From Eutreptiella sp. 'Long Island Sound 2002' (lineage: Eukaryota; Euglenozoa; Euglenophyceae; Eutreptiales; Eutreptiaceae), in contig OZ038379.1 in assembly GCA_964036045.1 (NCBI GenBank), positions 74,171,992-74,235,991 on the forward strand: DNA of 64,000 nt, written 5' to 3'. A model generated the notes under the pieces. The model saw only the letters and a program-made list of their open reading frames with translations, did not search any database and was not told the DNA's origin. Numbering within the stretch: position 1 is the first letter of the stretch; every line of letters begins with the position of its first letter. Both the position numbers and the translations under genes were made by a program. This document shows positions 1 to 11,708 of the stretch, piece after piece.

Positions 1-1
1 G

Positions 2-1231
2 ACCCTGAAGGAAGCCAAGAAGTAGCTCAACGAGCAGGAGCGGGTGGACGCTCTGCAGGTGGCTGCCAAGAGGTGGAAGTCCATCAAGCTTCAGCATGAA
101 GGACGGGACATCCGCCTACGGGACTGGCGAGACTTCCGAGGGCAATACACCCTCTTCCGCCGCAACGTGGAGGACTGGAACGAGGGTGACGAGCAGGCTC
201 GCCTGCTCTCCATGCTGCCGGAAGCATGGATCAAGAGGGTCACCAAGGAGGAAGCCAAGAGGGCCAAGTCCAACCACACAGTCAAGATGATGCTCCCCAA
301 AGAGTATCATACGAACGTGGTGGCTTGGACGAGGAAGAACGTGGCCCGGGATGTCAAACGGCACTCCCTGCGGAACGCTCTCCTCATCACCGTCTCGGGC
401 GATCGCGAGAAGACCGCGATGTGGCGCCTTGACGAGTGTGACGTGAGCGGCCAGACCATCCGTATGCGGGCCATCCTGGCGCGGATGAGCTGCGACGAGA
501 TCCTGGAGTGGGTTGGAGAGGAAGTGCTCAAGGAGTACCGGAACCTCCACAACACCCGCGGGTTGAGGCCCGGCGACCGCGACGTCAACTACGTTGGCGA
601 GGGGCCTGGCGGGGAAGCTGCCATGGACCCAGCGGGAGCTGATGGCGATGAAGCTCTCGTCGACGCTGACGACGACGATGAGCCCGCCGAGATGGCCGTT
701 TGTGCCTTCGTGGCCCACAACGGCGCGGGGAGCAAGCGGGGAAGCTGGAAGCCCCTGCAGCCTGGTTGGAAGAAGAAGGAGAAGAGGGACCCCCGCGGCA
801 TTGGCGACCCTCCGCTGTCCTTTGGGGAGTTCATACGAGCTCACCCTCAGGGCTGTTTCGTGTGTTATGGGAGGAAGAAAGGCTTCAACCATGACCACCG
901 AACATGCCCCACCCACCAGGCCGACACGGAGGCCTACAAGAAGGCGCACGGGTCGAAGAAGCGTGCACCTGCGGGTATCCGGGAGGCCAAAGTGGAGGTC
1001 GACAAGGACGAGCTCTCCAAGCTGATGTCGATAGGGACCGAGCTGGCCAACGAGATCCAGGAGATCAAGAGGAACTGGGTCCCCAGGTCGGACAACAAGA
1101 ACAAGGAGAACAAAGAGAACGACCAGAACAAGGACAAGGACAAGAAGCCTAGGAACAGGGGAAGGACGAAGGGTGTCAACGAGGTTGATGCCGAGGAGAC
1201 CACCCCTACTCCCATGACCGACGCCCCCTAG
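2..1231 (+). pseudogene. Gag polyprotein, C-terminal part with zinc knuckle
   Basis: This is frame 2, open from 26 to a TAG at 1229-1231 (about 400 codons), and it enters from the left edge with one TAG at 23-25. It would be the structural protein that packages the retrotransposon RNA. The N-terminal two thirds are charged and helical, like a capsid region with conserved Trp and Arg residues. At 854-907 is an extended CCHC-like knuckle: Cys-x2-Cys, a basic/aromatic stretch with two His, then Cys. The tail is Lys/Asn/Glu-rich (KENKENDQNKDKDKK) and would bind RNA. The next codons after TAG 1229 stay open in the same frame into the protease, so this stop is either a readthrough site or a CAG-to-TAG mutation. 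Confidence 0.8.
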
Positions 1232-3338
1232 CGGTGCCCCTGCAGCCAAGGGCCCCAGCTAGGTCGGTCGCAGGATGGTGTCGTGGGAAGCGCCACACCA
1301 TCCCAATCGGGAGTCGGTAAGAGCAAAGGGATTGCCGCGGGCGGAAGGCCCGGTCCGGCACCCAGTCGCGGTGGCGAGGTGAGGGCAAGTGAAGGCACGA
1401 ACCCTTGCACCCGTCCATCCTTCGCGACCAAGAATGTGTTTGATGTACTTCAAGATCTATCCGAGAGTATCGGAGGATCACCCGGACCGCAGCTGGATGC
1501 TGCAGATGGGCAGCCTGAGCCCATTGTCCACGACCTGCACCAGTCGCTTGTTGAGCTTCTGGAACGGCCGGAGATCCTGAGCTTGCACGCCGTGCGCCGA
1601 GTTGGGCGTGAGCGGCAGTTGAATCTTAAGGTCCGTGCCTTATGCGGGGAAGTAGAGAAGGTCTTCGACGTGTTGGTCGACACGGGCGCTCAGGTCAGCT
1701 TGGTCAAGGCTGGCCTACTTCCGCCAGAGTGTTTGACCGACAGTCGGAAACCTGTCAGGCTGAAGGTGGCAAACGGCCAGTACATGGTGGGAGGCACGAA
1801 GGAAGCGGCCATTGGGCTGCAGTTCGTGAACCACCGTGAGCTGAGCCGCCCAGACCTCGGCAAGGAAATCCTCCTGCAAGGTTGCTTCTACGAGGCTGAG
1901 ATGGACTGGGACATGATCGTTGGGTACGACTTCATGATGGAGACGGAGTCCGGCGTTCTCCCGGCGCAGGCTTCAATGACCCTGTACCAGAACGACCAGC
2001 TCTCGTGGCTTTCGTCGCCTGAGCACCATGTGGAATGCCAATGGATCCAGCTCGAACGCAATCAGCTCGAAGTAGCCGCGCTGGACACTGAGCCAACTGG
2101 GCCAGCAAATCAGGAGTACGGCGTATTGCCGGAAGTGGCGAGCCGAGTGGTGGCGGACCTGGGAGCTTCGGATTTGGCCCTGGATGCGTTCTCTTCAGGA
2201 ACCTCCACCCATCTGGGGGTTTGTGAGAAGTACTGGAGCGCACAAGACTCCGAGTGGAAGAAGCACTGGGGTCCGCATCAGGGTTTGATGTTGATCCAGA
2301 TGGGACATTCCAAGGGCGGTAGCGAAGATACGCAAGGACCGCTCCAAGGCAGTGCTGGTTGCTCCTATGGGATGCACCGAGGAGGAAAGTACCCGACATT
2401 GGGTAGTCTCATTGACCAACATGACCTTAAACAAGGTCGTCCTACCGGCCGGAGAGAGTGTCTATCAGGAAGCTAAGGGACAGCCCATGCCACCCCAGAG
2501 ATGGCCAACGGAATTCCACTATGTGGATGTGGGCCTTGATCAGGCCGACGCCACTGATTTCGTGTGTGTCAACCGCATCATAGCGGAGCCATGGCGGCAA
2601 TGCTTTGGGGTTTCCCCCGTTGACATCGGAGAATCGGAAGACCCCCTCACTGAAGAGGAGTTGGATCTGGCTCAGGGGTATATGGATCAGCCCTTTCACG
2701 ACTGGGGAAGCCAGCGTGAGGGCAAGGGCCAGGACAAAGCCTGGTGGGAAGTGGACTCGATCGTCTCTGGTTCCTATGATGGAGATACCTTCGTAAGGAG
2801 GGTACTGGACCACTTGTCCAGCCAGGACGAGCCAATCGGGGGTAACCCACCCACCTACGGCGACCTATTCCGAGGCAAGAAAAGAAATGGCCCTTTGGGC
2901 CACCTGGGAAGACCACCTGAGCCGAAACCGAGTGGGGTCGCTACCCCTCAAGTAAGCTCAGTGGTCCAGGTGCCCGGAAAAGCCAAGGCGGAGTCCGATG
3001 ATTGCCCCAAGATCCAGGCGCTGAGGGCCAGGCTGAAGCAGAAGTATGGGGACACCTCCTTCAGCGGAAAGCCTGTGTTTCCCCCAGCGGTGCATGGACC
3101 GTATGGCAAGGCCAAGATACGACTGAAGCAGGCCCTCCGTGTGTATCGGCACCGGGAGTTTGCCCCTAGGGGCGAGAGCAAGGAGGCCATGGAGAAGATC
3201 CTCTGTGACTTCATCGAGAGAGGCTGGCTCAAGCCGTGCCACTGTGAATGGGCCTCTCTGTGCTTCGTCGTCCCCAAGAAAGTGGCCGGTGAGTGGCGGC
3301 TCGTGGTTGACTACCGCGGCCTAAACGCCCCTCATTGA
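1232..3338 (+). pseudogene. Pol N-terminal part: aspartic protease and start of reverse transcriptase
   Basis: In frame 2 the reading continues from the gag TAG. The retroviral-type aspartic protease is marked by VLVDTGAQVSLV at ~1,670-1,710, with the catalytic Asp in DTG at 1679-1687. Somewhere in 2,340-2,400 the sensible reading moves to frame 0 (frame 2 stops at TAA 2474-2476). Frame 0 then carries a linker and the RT fingers: FVVPKK, then EWRLVVDYRGLN at ~3,290-3,326. It stops at TGA 3336-3338. The frame change implies an indel; whether it was once a programmed frameshift cannot be told from one copy. Confidence 0.8.
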
Positions 3339-6171
3339 GGACATGCTGCAAAAACAACACCGGCGGAGGATCCTCACGGTGATTAACCTGAAACATGGTT
3401 ATCATCAGATGCCTCTCGCCGAGGAGTCCCGTGCCTGCACAGCCATGAGCACCCCACTTGGACCTCTCCAGGGGAAGGTGATGCCCATGGGCGTTACCAA
3501 CGGCAATGCGGCTTTTCAGCGGATGCTGGAGAACCTGCTTGAGCCGGTGCGTGACTGTGCGGAACCCTTCGTGGACGACGTGACCATCGCGTCCGGGGAC
3601 CCCAGTATGAGCTACGAGGAGCTCCTGGAGGCACACGAGAGGGACGTCACTCGAGTGCTGGACCTTCTGGCTCGGCACAAACTCACGGGCAGCAGTGACA
3701 AGGCCACCATTGCGGTAAGCGAGGTGGTCTTCGCTGGCCACGTAGTCGGGAACGAGCAGCGAAAGCCCATACCTGGCAAGGTGGCTGCGATTGAGCACTG
3801 GGAAAAGCCCAAGACGGTCTCTGAGCTACGGGCGTATCTGGGGCTCTGCACCTACTACTCGGGGTATATCAAGATGTATGCCGAGTATGCAGCCCCCATG
3901 ACGACCATGCTCAAGGGCAACCGAGAGGAGACCAAGAAGGGGTCCAAGAAGGCTCTGGTCTGGACTGCTGAGTCCGACCGTGCCTTTGAGGGGATGAAGC
4001 AGGCGCTGCTATCCGCAGTGGGTCTGCACCTCGTGGATCCCGACCGAGGGTTCGTCCTGCGCACCGACGCTTCCGACTACGCCGTTGGCGCTGTGTTGGA
4101 GCAAGTGCTTGACGATGGGAGGCACGTGCCCGTGGCCTTCTGGAGCCGAGTCCTGGCGGAAGGCCAGAGACCGACGTGGACGCCCCGAGAAAAGGAGGCG
4201 TATGCCATCGTCATGGCTCTCAGGAAATGGGCTGGGTACATAGCCCTCCATCCCGTCACCGTCTGCACCGACCATCAGAGTCTGCAGTCGTGGCACAAGG
4301 AGCACGTGGAGACCCCCTCAGGTCCCGCCTCCCGACGGGCAAGATGGCATGAGACCTTGGCCAAGTTCGACCTCACGGTTGTGTATGTTCCTGGAAAGGA
4401 CAACAACGTGGCGGACTGTCTCAGTAGGTGGGCCTATCCCGCCAGCAAGGGCATGACGGACGTGTCTGCCCATGGCGATGAGGCTGAGACCGCTGAAGCC
4501 AAGAGGATCATTGAGATGGAGCGCCTGATTGAGGAGGAGGGTGTTAAATGCTTCGTCGTCATGGCTGCGGATGCCCCCCTCGGAACGAGGATGGGCAGAG
4601 CGGTCAGAGTACTCGCCCCTGATGGAGCTGAGTCCGACAAGCACCTCTTCCCGGAGTCTTGCCTCCAGGACGACTGGACCGACGACTACGCCAAGTCTGA
4701 GGCCTTTGCGGCCGAGTATAGGGCTGTGACCGACCCTGATGACGGGCAGAAGTGGCCACAGGGGCTGACTGAGGAAGATGGCAAGCTCTACCGGAACGGT
4801 AAGCTGCTAGTACCGGAGTCCCGTGAGCTCGAGCTGTGCGAGGCTTGGCACCACCACATGATGCACCCAGGGGTCAAGAAGCAAGCCCTGGACATGCAGC
4901 GCCGGTTTGAGATCGACCAGATCAATCTCTACACCGCCATTAAGAAGGTCAGGAAGAGTTGCTCGGTCTGTCAGGCCTGCAATCAGGATAACCGGAACGT
5001 CCGGGGGGAAGCCCAATGGACTCCAGTACCTGACCAGCCCATGGAGAGCGTGGCCATGGACGTCTTCTCCATGCCCGAAGTGCACATAGGCAAGGAGACC
5101 TTTGACTGTGTGGTTCTTTGTGTGGATCGCCACAGTTGCTACGTAGTAGCCGTTCCGGCACGCAAAAAGGGGTTGCTTGCCAAGGAAGTGGCAGTCATGA
5201 TGATTCGTCATTGGCTGACCGTCTTTGACATCCCCCGCACCATTTGCAGTGACCGAGGGCCCCAGTTTACTGGTGGCTGGTTCAAGGCTATGTGTTCCCT
5301 CATGGGAATACAACATGCCAAGAGCGTCGCCTATCTCAGCCGGTCTAACAGCCGGGCTGAAGTGGCTGTACGGCAGCTGTTCGAGAAGCTGCGCAAGATT
5401 CACATCACCAATCCACATCGGAACTGGTTCGAGGAGATGTGGCCCGCTCTGGAGGCCCATCATGACACCCCCACTCCGGGTGGTTTGTCCCCTCACCAGA
5501 TTCTGTTCGGCAGGGACCCCCTGGGTCGGGGACTTCCCTTGTCTGGTGATGGTGTGGCCGTGGACGCAAAGGAATTCTTTGCGCGGCAAGAGCAAACGGC
5601 GCGGGACATCCGCCAGCAGCTCCAGAAGGAGCATGCTGAGCGTCAGAAGTCCGCCCCGAGCTCAACAGCGCACAATTTCGGGGTGAAAGACCCGGTGTGG
5701 GTGATCAGACCCCGCCCTATGGGCACCCACCGCACCAAAACCTGGTTCACAGCCGGAGAGGTGGTCCGCAGGATTGGTGAGGACACCTACCGCATCAAGG
5801 TGGGTCACGGACAGTTCCGGGAGAGCCACGAGAGTCAGCTCCGTGTGCGGGAACCCGACCTCCATGGCCAACATGTGTCCCTGGACTATGCCGCACATGA
5901 GGCTGATTCGGACGACGACTATGCCGAGCAGGACAACTATACAGTCGAGAAGATCCTGGCTCAGCGTCCGAACGCCTCGGCACCCGGAGGCCTGGAGTTC
6001 AAGTTTCGTTGGCGAGGCTATGGGCCGTCCCACGACACCTGGGAACCCGTCTCTTCGTTCGTGCCGCGGATCAACACCCCCTTCATGGACTACATCCGCA
6101 AGCACAAGACCAAGATCCATGTCTCGGACTTGGCAGCACTCACCCGGGCGATTGCAGCCAGGGGTGCCTGA
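3331..6171 (+). pseudogene. Pol: RT palm, RNase H, integrase and chromodomain
   Basis: This is a 940-codon open frame (frame 1) ending in TGA. It starts at LIEDML, the segment that normally follows the YPLP motif of RT. The catalytic FVDD box is at ~3,570. RNase H shows TDASDY (~4,063), a conserved Glu in TPREKEAY, TDHQSL and a final Asp in NNVADCLSRW. Integrase has the HHCC zinc module (HHHMMHP to CSVCQAC, 4,850-4,975) and a D,D-35-E core: Asp in MDVFSM, Asp in SDRGPQF, then Glu after exactly 35 residues. A chromodomain follows at ~5,935-6,105 (YTVEKIL, FRWRGY, DTWEP), which in chromoviruses directs insertion to marked chromatin. RT is not functional because the join to the preceding frame lacks about ten codons. 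Confidence 0.92.
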
Positions 6172-6790
6172 TCAGCGCCCTGAGCTCTCCCCTGATGCAT
6201 TTTGAGCGCTTGTGAGGTCGACGGATCGTCCCTTACTTGCTTGCTCTCTCTCATCTTTCGATGACCTGCCATCAGAGTGGCCATATACCCCCCCTGCTGA
6301 ATCCAGAGGAGGATGGCCCCTCTCTTCAACTTCTATTCGTCACTCCCCCACCTGCTGAATACTTGGGAAACCAGGCAGGGCGACTGACCTTTATTTTTTC
6401 TGAGCTCTTAGGGCCTTGGAGCCCATACAACGTTGCGCAACGGATGCCGCTGTCATCGGCATTGCGATCTTCCTTTGGTGTGTGGTCTGGTCCCATGGCA
6501 CTTGCGGGATCCAGAACAGTCAACGTGTGTCTGCAGACTATATATGGCCTGAACTCAGGCGCTTTCTTGTCCACCGTCCTGCATATGCCTTATCCTAACC
6601 AGGGCCTGGTTTGGCGCTCTATCCAGAGTGTGTTTACACGCCTATTACCCCGCTTGTTGCTTGTTTTTCTGCTCCCCAGGATATGTGCATCTGTAGTTGT
6701 CAGCCCATCACTGAAATGTGGACTGTTTTTCCCCCCGATGGGATGCGAATCGACATACGAAGGCGCCCTGAATCGCCGTTTACATGCTTT
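6172..6790 (+). other. 3' untranslated region and possible 3' LTR of element A
   Basis: No coding sequence is supported here. The stretch is more AT-rich than its neighbours and contains a TATA-like TATATAT at 6539-6545, as expected in an LTR U3 region. Without the 5' LTR for comparison, the LTR borders and polypurine tract cannot be placed. Confidence 0.35.
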
Positions 6791-7148
6791 TACATAAGGT
6801 CCAGCCTGGACCAGTACCTAAGTACAGATTCTTCTGTTTGAGTGCCTGTGATACTGTGTGCCCTAGTGGCTGTGATGTGCTGAGATCCTGATGGCGCCAG
6901 GCGGGAAGCCCAGTTGCCTGAATGCACTCCCAGCGGTCCGCCACCGTCAGTCCCAGTGTGAGCCTACCGACTCGCAGACGCACTTGCAGTTGGGTGGCGA
7001 CCTCAGGTGTTCCTGACCTCGGTCAGTCTGCCTGAAAAACTGGTGGTTTGAGGAGTCGACGCCTCCGCCCACACTGCATGAGGACTCCCTCATGTATGGC
7101 CTTCGTGGTAATAGGGCGAGGGAAAAGACGGCCTTGATGCCCGATCTC
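6780..7148 (-). pseudogene. Possible ORF2 remnant downstream of the RT of element B
   Basis: After the RT frame closes at 7,149, two short stretches resemble element D in spacing and key residues. One is PRPITTKA, against PRYASPTNKA in D. The other, at 6,983-6,800, has RW, Q and TGLP against RWVLHQTGMP in D. The match is weak, needs frame changes and lacks intervening sequence, so this could be unrelated. Confidence 0.3.
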
Positions 7149-9615
7149 TTAAGGAGGATCTCGTTCGGCTGTACCACTCTGGACTCGCGTCGTGGATGCG
7201 TCGTGCGTGGCCTGTGTGACTCCCAGGTGGACTGTGGTGTCCTCCAGGTGTAGGGATTCACCTTTCCGGATGTTGGGGACGGGGGTCCCGGTGTCGGCTA
7301 GCCCGGCTGATTTGCGGGGGTGCACCAGGAGCTGGTGGGCGTCCAAGTAGGTTGTGGTGAGTTGCAGAATGGCGGACACTTGCTCGGTGGTCGTTGGTAG
7401 CCCTGCGTTCTCAGGGTCGCGGTGGCGGGTGGCCGTAGTTAGGAGGTTGTCGTCCGCGAAGTTGATGAGGGGGGACCGTATTGGGTATGGGGTGTACCCC
7501 GGGTATGCCCGTGCTCTCTCGAATGCCAGCGGTAGGGTGACAAGGAGGTAGAGGAAGGGGCCCTCGGCGCCACCTTGGGGGACCCCGCTGTCTGTGCCGG
7601 TCGGGAGGGTGAGCCCTGCGGCTGTGATGACGGCGTAGAGCCGGGTCTGGATGTACCCGTTCACGAAGGATAGGAATGGGAGGCCCATGGCATCCCATGC
7701 CTCCGTGAGGAGCCGGTGCGAGGCGTCGGGGGGCGCGCCTTGGACGTCGAGGGAGGCGACAATCATCTCGTAGGGGTTCATGTCCAGCGCGGTGTCCTGG
7801 AGGAACATGGCCTCATGGGAGGACCTGCCGGCCATGGCTCCCCACATGCTGGCGGGCACGTGGGCGAAGACCACCGGTGCAATGCGGCCCAGGATGAGCG
7901 TCCACACCAGCTTCACCTCGGTGGTGGCGCAGACTATGGGCCGCCAGTTCCCTGGCTGCGCCCAGTCCCCCTTCTTGTAGAGGGGGTCGACCAGGTTGGC
8001 CCACTCAGGCGGGATGGGCGTGGTGCCCGTGACGATGTCCCACAGGCGGGCTGCCAGGCGGCGCTTGACAGGCAGGGTGAGGTGTTGGTAAGCTTTGGCC
8101 GGTAAACCGTCGGCGCCGGGCACGACCCGCTTTTTCAGGCGGTCCAGGGCGCGTTGCAGTTCTGAGATGTTGAAGGGGTCGTGTTGGATGGCGCGCCGCT
8201 GTTCCCGGTTGAAGACCCTGGGCACATGCTCGCGGATGGTGCTTCGGGTATGGGGGTCGAGGTCGGGGAGGGCGTCCCCGTGTTGTGCCTGGAAGCTGTC
8301 CAGGACTGCCTGGAGGACGGCGTCAGTGTCGTTGGTGAGGCCCAGCTCGGAGGTGCGCACCGCGTGGATGGTACGACGCCCCATGTCTTCCAGGATGCGG
8401 CTGACATACCGCAGGGACTTGTACGGCGTGTCGTTTCTGCCGTATCTTTCACGTTCCTGGGCTGTGGCCGCTATGCGGTGGGCGTGCCATTCCTGGAACT
8501 GGTGGCGGCAGGTGGTGAGGAGCGCGCGGAGGTGGGTGTCCCGGTCTCGTGCCTCCGGTGTGCTGGGGCGCAGCAGGGTGGCAAGTTCCTCTTTCTTGGT
8601 CATGGACGAGCTGTTGGAGGCTGAGGTCCGGTGGTGCTCCCGTGTGGCTGCTGTCGCGCTCCATGCCGCATGCTTGTGCCGCCCGGCGCATGGCGATGGT
8701 GAATGATGGCGCATCGGGGCGGCGCAGGATGGTGTGTAGGGCCCAGTTATACCTGTGCCAGGTGCCGTGGTCATTCTCGGCCGGGAACCGTAGTGTGGGT
8801 GGGAGGGTGTCGTCTGGTAGGGTGGCCGCGGGTGGGGGTATGTTCGGGATGATGAAGTCGATGTAGAGGGGTTGGTGGCCCCTGCCCGCGGGCGGGAGGT
8901 CCCCGTAGGTTGCTTCGTTGGCGCGTACTGTGGTAGGGTCCCCGTAGCACGTGTCGATGCGGGAGGGGTGGGTGCCGGCTTGGTGGGGGTAATGGGAGGG
9001 TGTGCCAGCGAGCCCTGCCGTGACGTCGGTGAGGCCCAGTTGGTGCATGGCTTCCCGGACGGCTATGTTGGTGGCTGTTGGTGGGCTGGTGCGGTCGTCG
9101 TCGCTGGGGGCGGCCTTTAGGTCGCCTTTGATGATGGTGGGTGCCAGGAGGGAGAGGCGGCGGTACGCCAGGCTCAGAGCTACCAGGAAGTCCTTGGTCT
9201 GCTCCCCGAATGGGACGTGCGTGAGTAACACGTTTAGCTGCCATGCGGGCCCCACACACTCGTACGCCCCGAGGCGACTGTCCACTCCGAGGTCGGGGTC
9301 GGCATGCACCATGACGGACGTCTTGTGGTAGAGGGGCACCCCTCGTTGCCAGTGGTCGTGGCATTGGTTCCCCTCCGGGTCCAGTATCAGTGCCGGTTGG
9401 GGCTGGTCCGCTCTGCGAAGGGCTCACTCCAGGCACACCAGGAGGTCTGCGCCTTGGGGGTGTGGCCCAGGCATGGTTTGTAGTGTGGCGGCCTTGGTGG
9501 GGTCGTAGGTGACCGCGGGCTCGTTGAGGACGTTGAATCGGGCGTGGGCTTCCGTAGGCACAGGTTTCTGGGGACCAGTAGTCGTGGTGGCGGGCCGTGT
9601 CCGGCCCGGGCCCCG
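7149..9615 (-). pseudogene. ORF2 of element B: EEP endonuclease and reverse transcriptase
   Basis: This is the enzyme polyprotein of target-primed reverse transcription. The endonuclease/exonuclease/phosphatase domain runs from 9,615 to ~8,650: LLTHVPFG, IIKGDLKAAP in place of GDFN, PSRIDTCYGD, and GHQPLYI where SDH is usual. An in-frame TGA lies at 9424-9426. Near 8,605 the reading shifts to the frame that holds RT (8,774 to 7,149): NWRPIVC, ASLDV for motif A (~7,750), SGVPQGGAEGP for motif B (~7,580) and FADDNLL for the catalytic box (~7,455). No RNase H or zinc finger remains, whereas D has both. Confidence 0.88.
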
Positions 9616-9618
9616 TCA
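9591..9618 (-). promoter_or_regulatory. Candidate stop-codon readthrough signal between ORF1 and ORF2 of element B
   Basis: On the minus strand the ORF1 stop TGA (9618-9616) is followed by CGGGGCC and then a perfect 7-bp stem, CGGGCCG / CGGCCCG, closed by a GACA loop. The reading continues in the same frame into residues conserved with element D. The TGA, the next six bases CGGGGC and a GGGCCG/CGGCCC stem all recur at the equivalent place in D (51,176-51,225). UGA-CGG plus a downstream hairpin is the known type II readthrough arrangement. Function here is inferred. Confidence 0.5.
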
Positions 9619-11708
9619 GGCGTCGAGGAAGTCAATGACGTTCTGAACTGCGGGTGCCTTGCGGTTCCGCTTCTGGGGCTGGGGTAGGGGCCATGCATTG
9701 TGGACTTCGCCTGTGTACTCGGTGCCTGTGAGGTGCTCCGTGTTGGGGATGCAGAGCTGCATGGGGACCATCTCACGACCGTTTCAGTGTCGCCAGAGTT
9801 CGATGGTGCGCCCCACCTGCTTGTCGTCGGGGGTGGCTGGGTCCCACTTGATGTGGATCTTGCACCCCTGGTGGTCCCCCGTGACGCGGTACCGGTGCTT
9901 GACCTCACCTGCGGCCCATATCCACCTGGAGGGGCCCGCGGCTGTGGCGTACTCAAAGGGCAGCTGCACCCGGGTGCCGATGGCGTCTTCGGGATACAGG
10001 GCGGCGGCTTCCTTTTCGGTCCAGCTCTTCAGCTTGACTTTTGGCTTGGGTGTGGGTTTGACCTGTGCGGGGGCCTTGCGCTTCTTCGCACCTGGGCGGC
10101 GCCTGGCATTGGGCTGTCCCCTTTTTGGGGGGTGCGCCCTGGGGCTGCTGTACAGGCTCGTCGCCTGGTGCAAATACGGGGTGCTCGCGGGTGGCTGGGA
10201 CGTCGAGTTTGGATGTGGGGACGGTGTCCTTAAGCTGGAACACTTGCTTGGTGATGAGGCCAAGCACTTCCTCGGCCTCCTGTAGGGTGTCAGGCAGGTC
10301 CCTGGGCCAGGTGAGGAGCCGGTGCCTGGCGCGTGTCCCGTGGCGGGGCATGTGGGCCGTGTAGCGGGTGGCGCGGCGTGTCCACGCTGGGGTGCGTTCC
10401 GAGGGGAGGGGCCCCTCTGGCGCCGCCTGCGCCCAGTAGAGGGCGTAGTGCAGCGCTTCAGAGGCTGCTTCTGGGGTGTGGGGGACGCGGACGGCGAGTT
10501 GCAGGCGGTCCCCTCCGCGTGGTGGGGGCGGGACCTCGTCCTCGGGGGTGTGTGCTGTTGCCCGTCTGACGTTGCCGTGGTCGTCCCATTCCACTGTCCA
10601 CCAGATGTTCCGGTGTTTGAGGATGTGGACCTCTGTGGTGGCCGGGGGGCGTTCATGGCGTCCCAGCTGACGAGCTGGATTGGGCGGACCTGGGGGTGGG
10701 TCTTCGGGGGTGCTCGTCTGCTGAGGATGCGGTGGATGTCCTCTGCGGCAGGGCCCGCGTCGGGGGCTTCCTGTGCTGCCTGGGCTAGAGGTGGGGAGGG
10801 CGGTCCTCCCAGAGGCGGGAGGCTGACGCCGCGGCGTACATGGCTGCGATCAGGACGTGCTCCGTCAGCCCTTCGACCATGAGGTGGTTTTCCCCCTCCA
10901 GGTGTCGGGGGATTGTGGCTTCCGCATTTAGGGTGAGGAGTGCGATGGCGCGTTTGGGTCCAGGCGTGGCATGCGTCGGCTCATCTGGCGGGTATCCGTT
11001 GAATGGGGTGTGGGGGGGGCTTTTCTCGAAAGGGGATGGTCCCACTGCCAGGTGCTCGACAAGGTGTAGCGGTATGGCATAGTGGCGGTCCGCCGCGGGC
11101 AGGAGGTAGGGGTGTGGGGCTCCGGGTATGGTGCCGAGTTATATTCCCCCCCTGTAGGTAGGGGTGGGTAGGGGTTGTTGCAGAGCGCCCGCGCATGGTT
11201 GCGTGCACCGGGGGTTGCAGTGGGTGCACCGGGCCATTATGGGGTGCGGTACCGCGTACACGGTGAAGGGCCCCATCGCGCACTGGATGTGGCGGGGGAT
11301 GATGGTGCGGAGGTCTGCCAGTCCTGCCGTGCGGCTTTCGCCATAGTATACCCAGAATGTGTCCTCCAGTGCCATTTTGGGGCGTAGCTTGCGGGCCAGT
11401 AGGTTCAAGGTGCTTTTGTGGGTGGCTTCGGTGACGGTGCCGGGTCCAGCGCTGATGCGTGGGAGCAGGTGGTTTTGATGGTGTGCTGCGGCCCGTCTCC
11501 GAGCCGCGTGGAAAGCGGTGCTGTCTGCTGAAGGGGGTGCGTGGTGGGCGGGCTCTTTGCGCGGTGTCGGGGCGACGTGTAGTGGATGCTTCCACGCTGG
11601 ACGCGGGTGCTGTCGTGGCAGCTGGAGGCCAGGGTAGGTGGTGAAGGTGTATATGGTGAAGGCGGAGCGCTCATGTGTGGCGTGGAGGTAGAAAACCCAT
11701 AGATGCAT
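9616..11708 (-). pseudogene. ORF1 of element B (5'-truncated)
   Basis: This is a homologue of D ORF1 lacking its N-terminal part; the likely role is RNA binding. Shared landmarks are GPFTV followed by a Cys/His cluster (RCTHCNPRCTQPC, D has RCEHHDPPCSTPC), LGTIPG / AIPLHLVEHLA, ALHYALYWAQ, and a C-terminal Trp-rich block (RVQLPFE, RWIWAAGEV, IHIKWD). In-frame stops are TAA at 11,141-11,139, opposite a Tyr of D, and TGA at 9,786-9,784. Frameshifts lie between 10,785 and 10,594 and near 10,080. The last frame ends at TGA 9618-9616. Confidence 0.75.

Larger units (their letters stand above)
1..6790 (+). mobile_element. Ty3/gypsy chromovirus-type LTR retrotransposon, 5' end outside window, inactive
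   Basis: The domain order is Gag with zinc knuckle, aspartic protease, reverse transcriptase, RNase H, integrase and a C-terminal chromodomain, which defines the chromovirus branch of Ty3/gypsy (Metaviridae). Gag begins before base 1, so the 5' LTR and primer-binding site are not visible and the 3' LTR cannot be confirmed by matching ends. Coding is broken by a TAG at 23-25, a TAG between gag and pol, a frame change near 2,350, and a deletion with frameshift inside RT near 3,330. The right limit is approximate: element B sequence appears to start near 6,780. Confidence 0.93.
6780..11708 (-). mobile_element. LINE-like non-LTR retrotransposon B, truncated and decayed (same family as element D)
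   Basis: Read on the minus strand, the order is ORF1 (11,708 to 9,616), a TGA, then an apurinic-type endonuclease and an RT (9,615 to about 7,149), with a doubtful tail to ~6,780. ORF1 and ORF2 align with element D over most of their length. For example, DPLYKKGDWAQPGNWRPIVC in B matches RPLYKKGDWANPDNWRPIVC in D. The first ~600 codons of D ORF1 and everything after mid-ORF2 are missing, so both ends are truncated. Several frameshifts and stops make it inactive. Confidence 0.88.

Noticed and set aside
11130-11150. Variant genetic code with TAA/TAG read as glutamine
   Set aside because: Several otherwise continuous frames are cut by single TAA or TAG codons (23, 1,229, 48,749, 55,694, 56,212, 26,720, 26,324). 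But TGA also interrupts frames (27,218, 9,784, 9,424), TAA at 11,139 in element B stands opposite a Tyr in element D, and ORFs with very many CAA/CAG codons have no other TAR. Nonsense decay and readthrough explain the data better.
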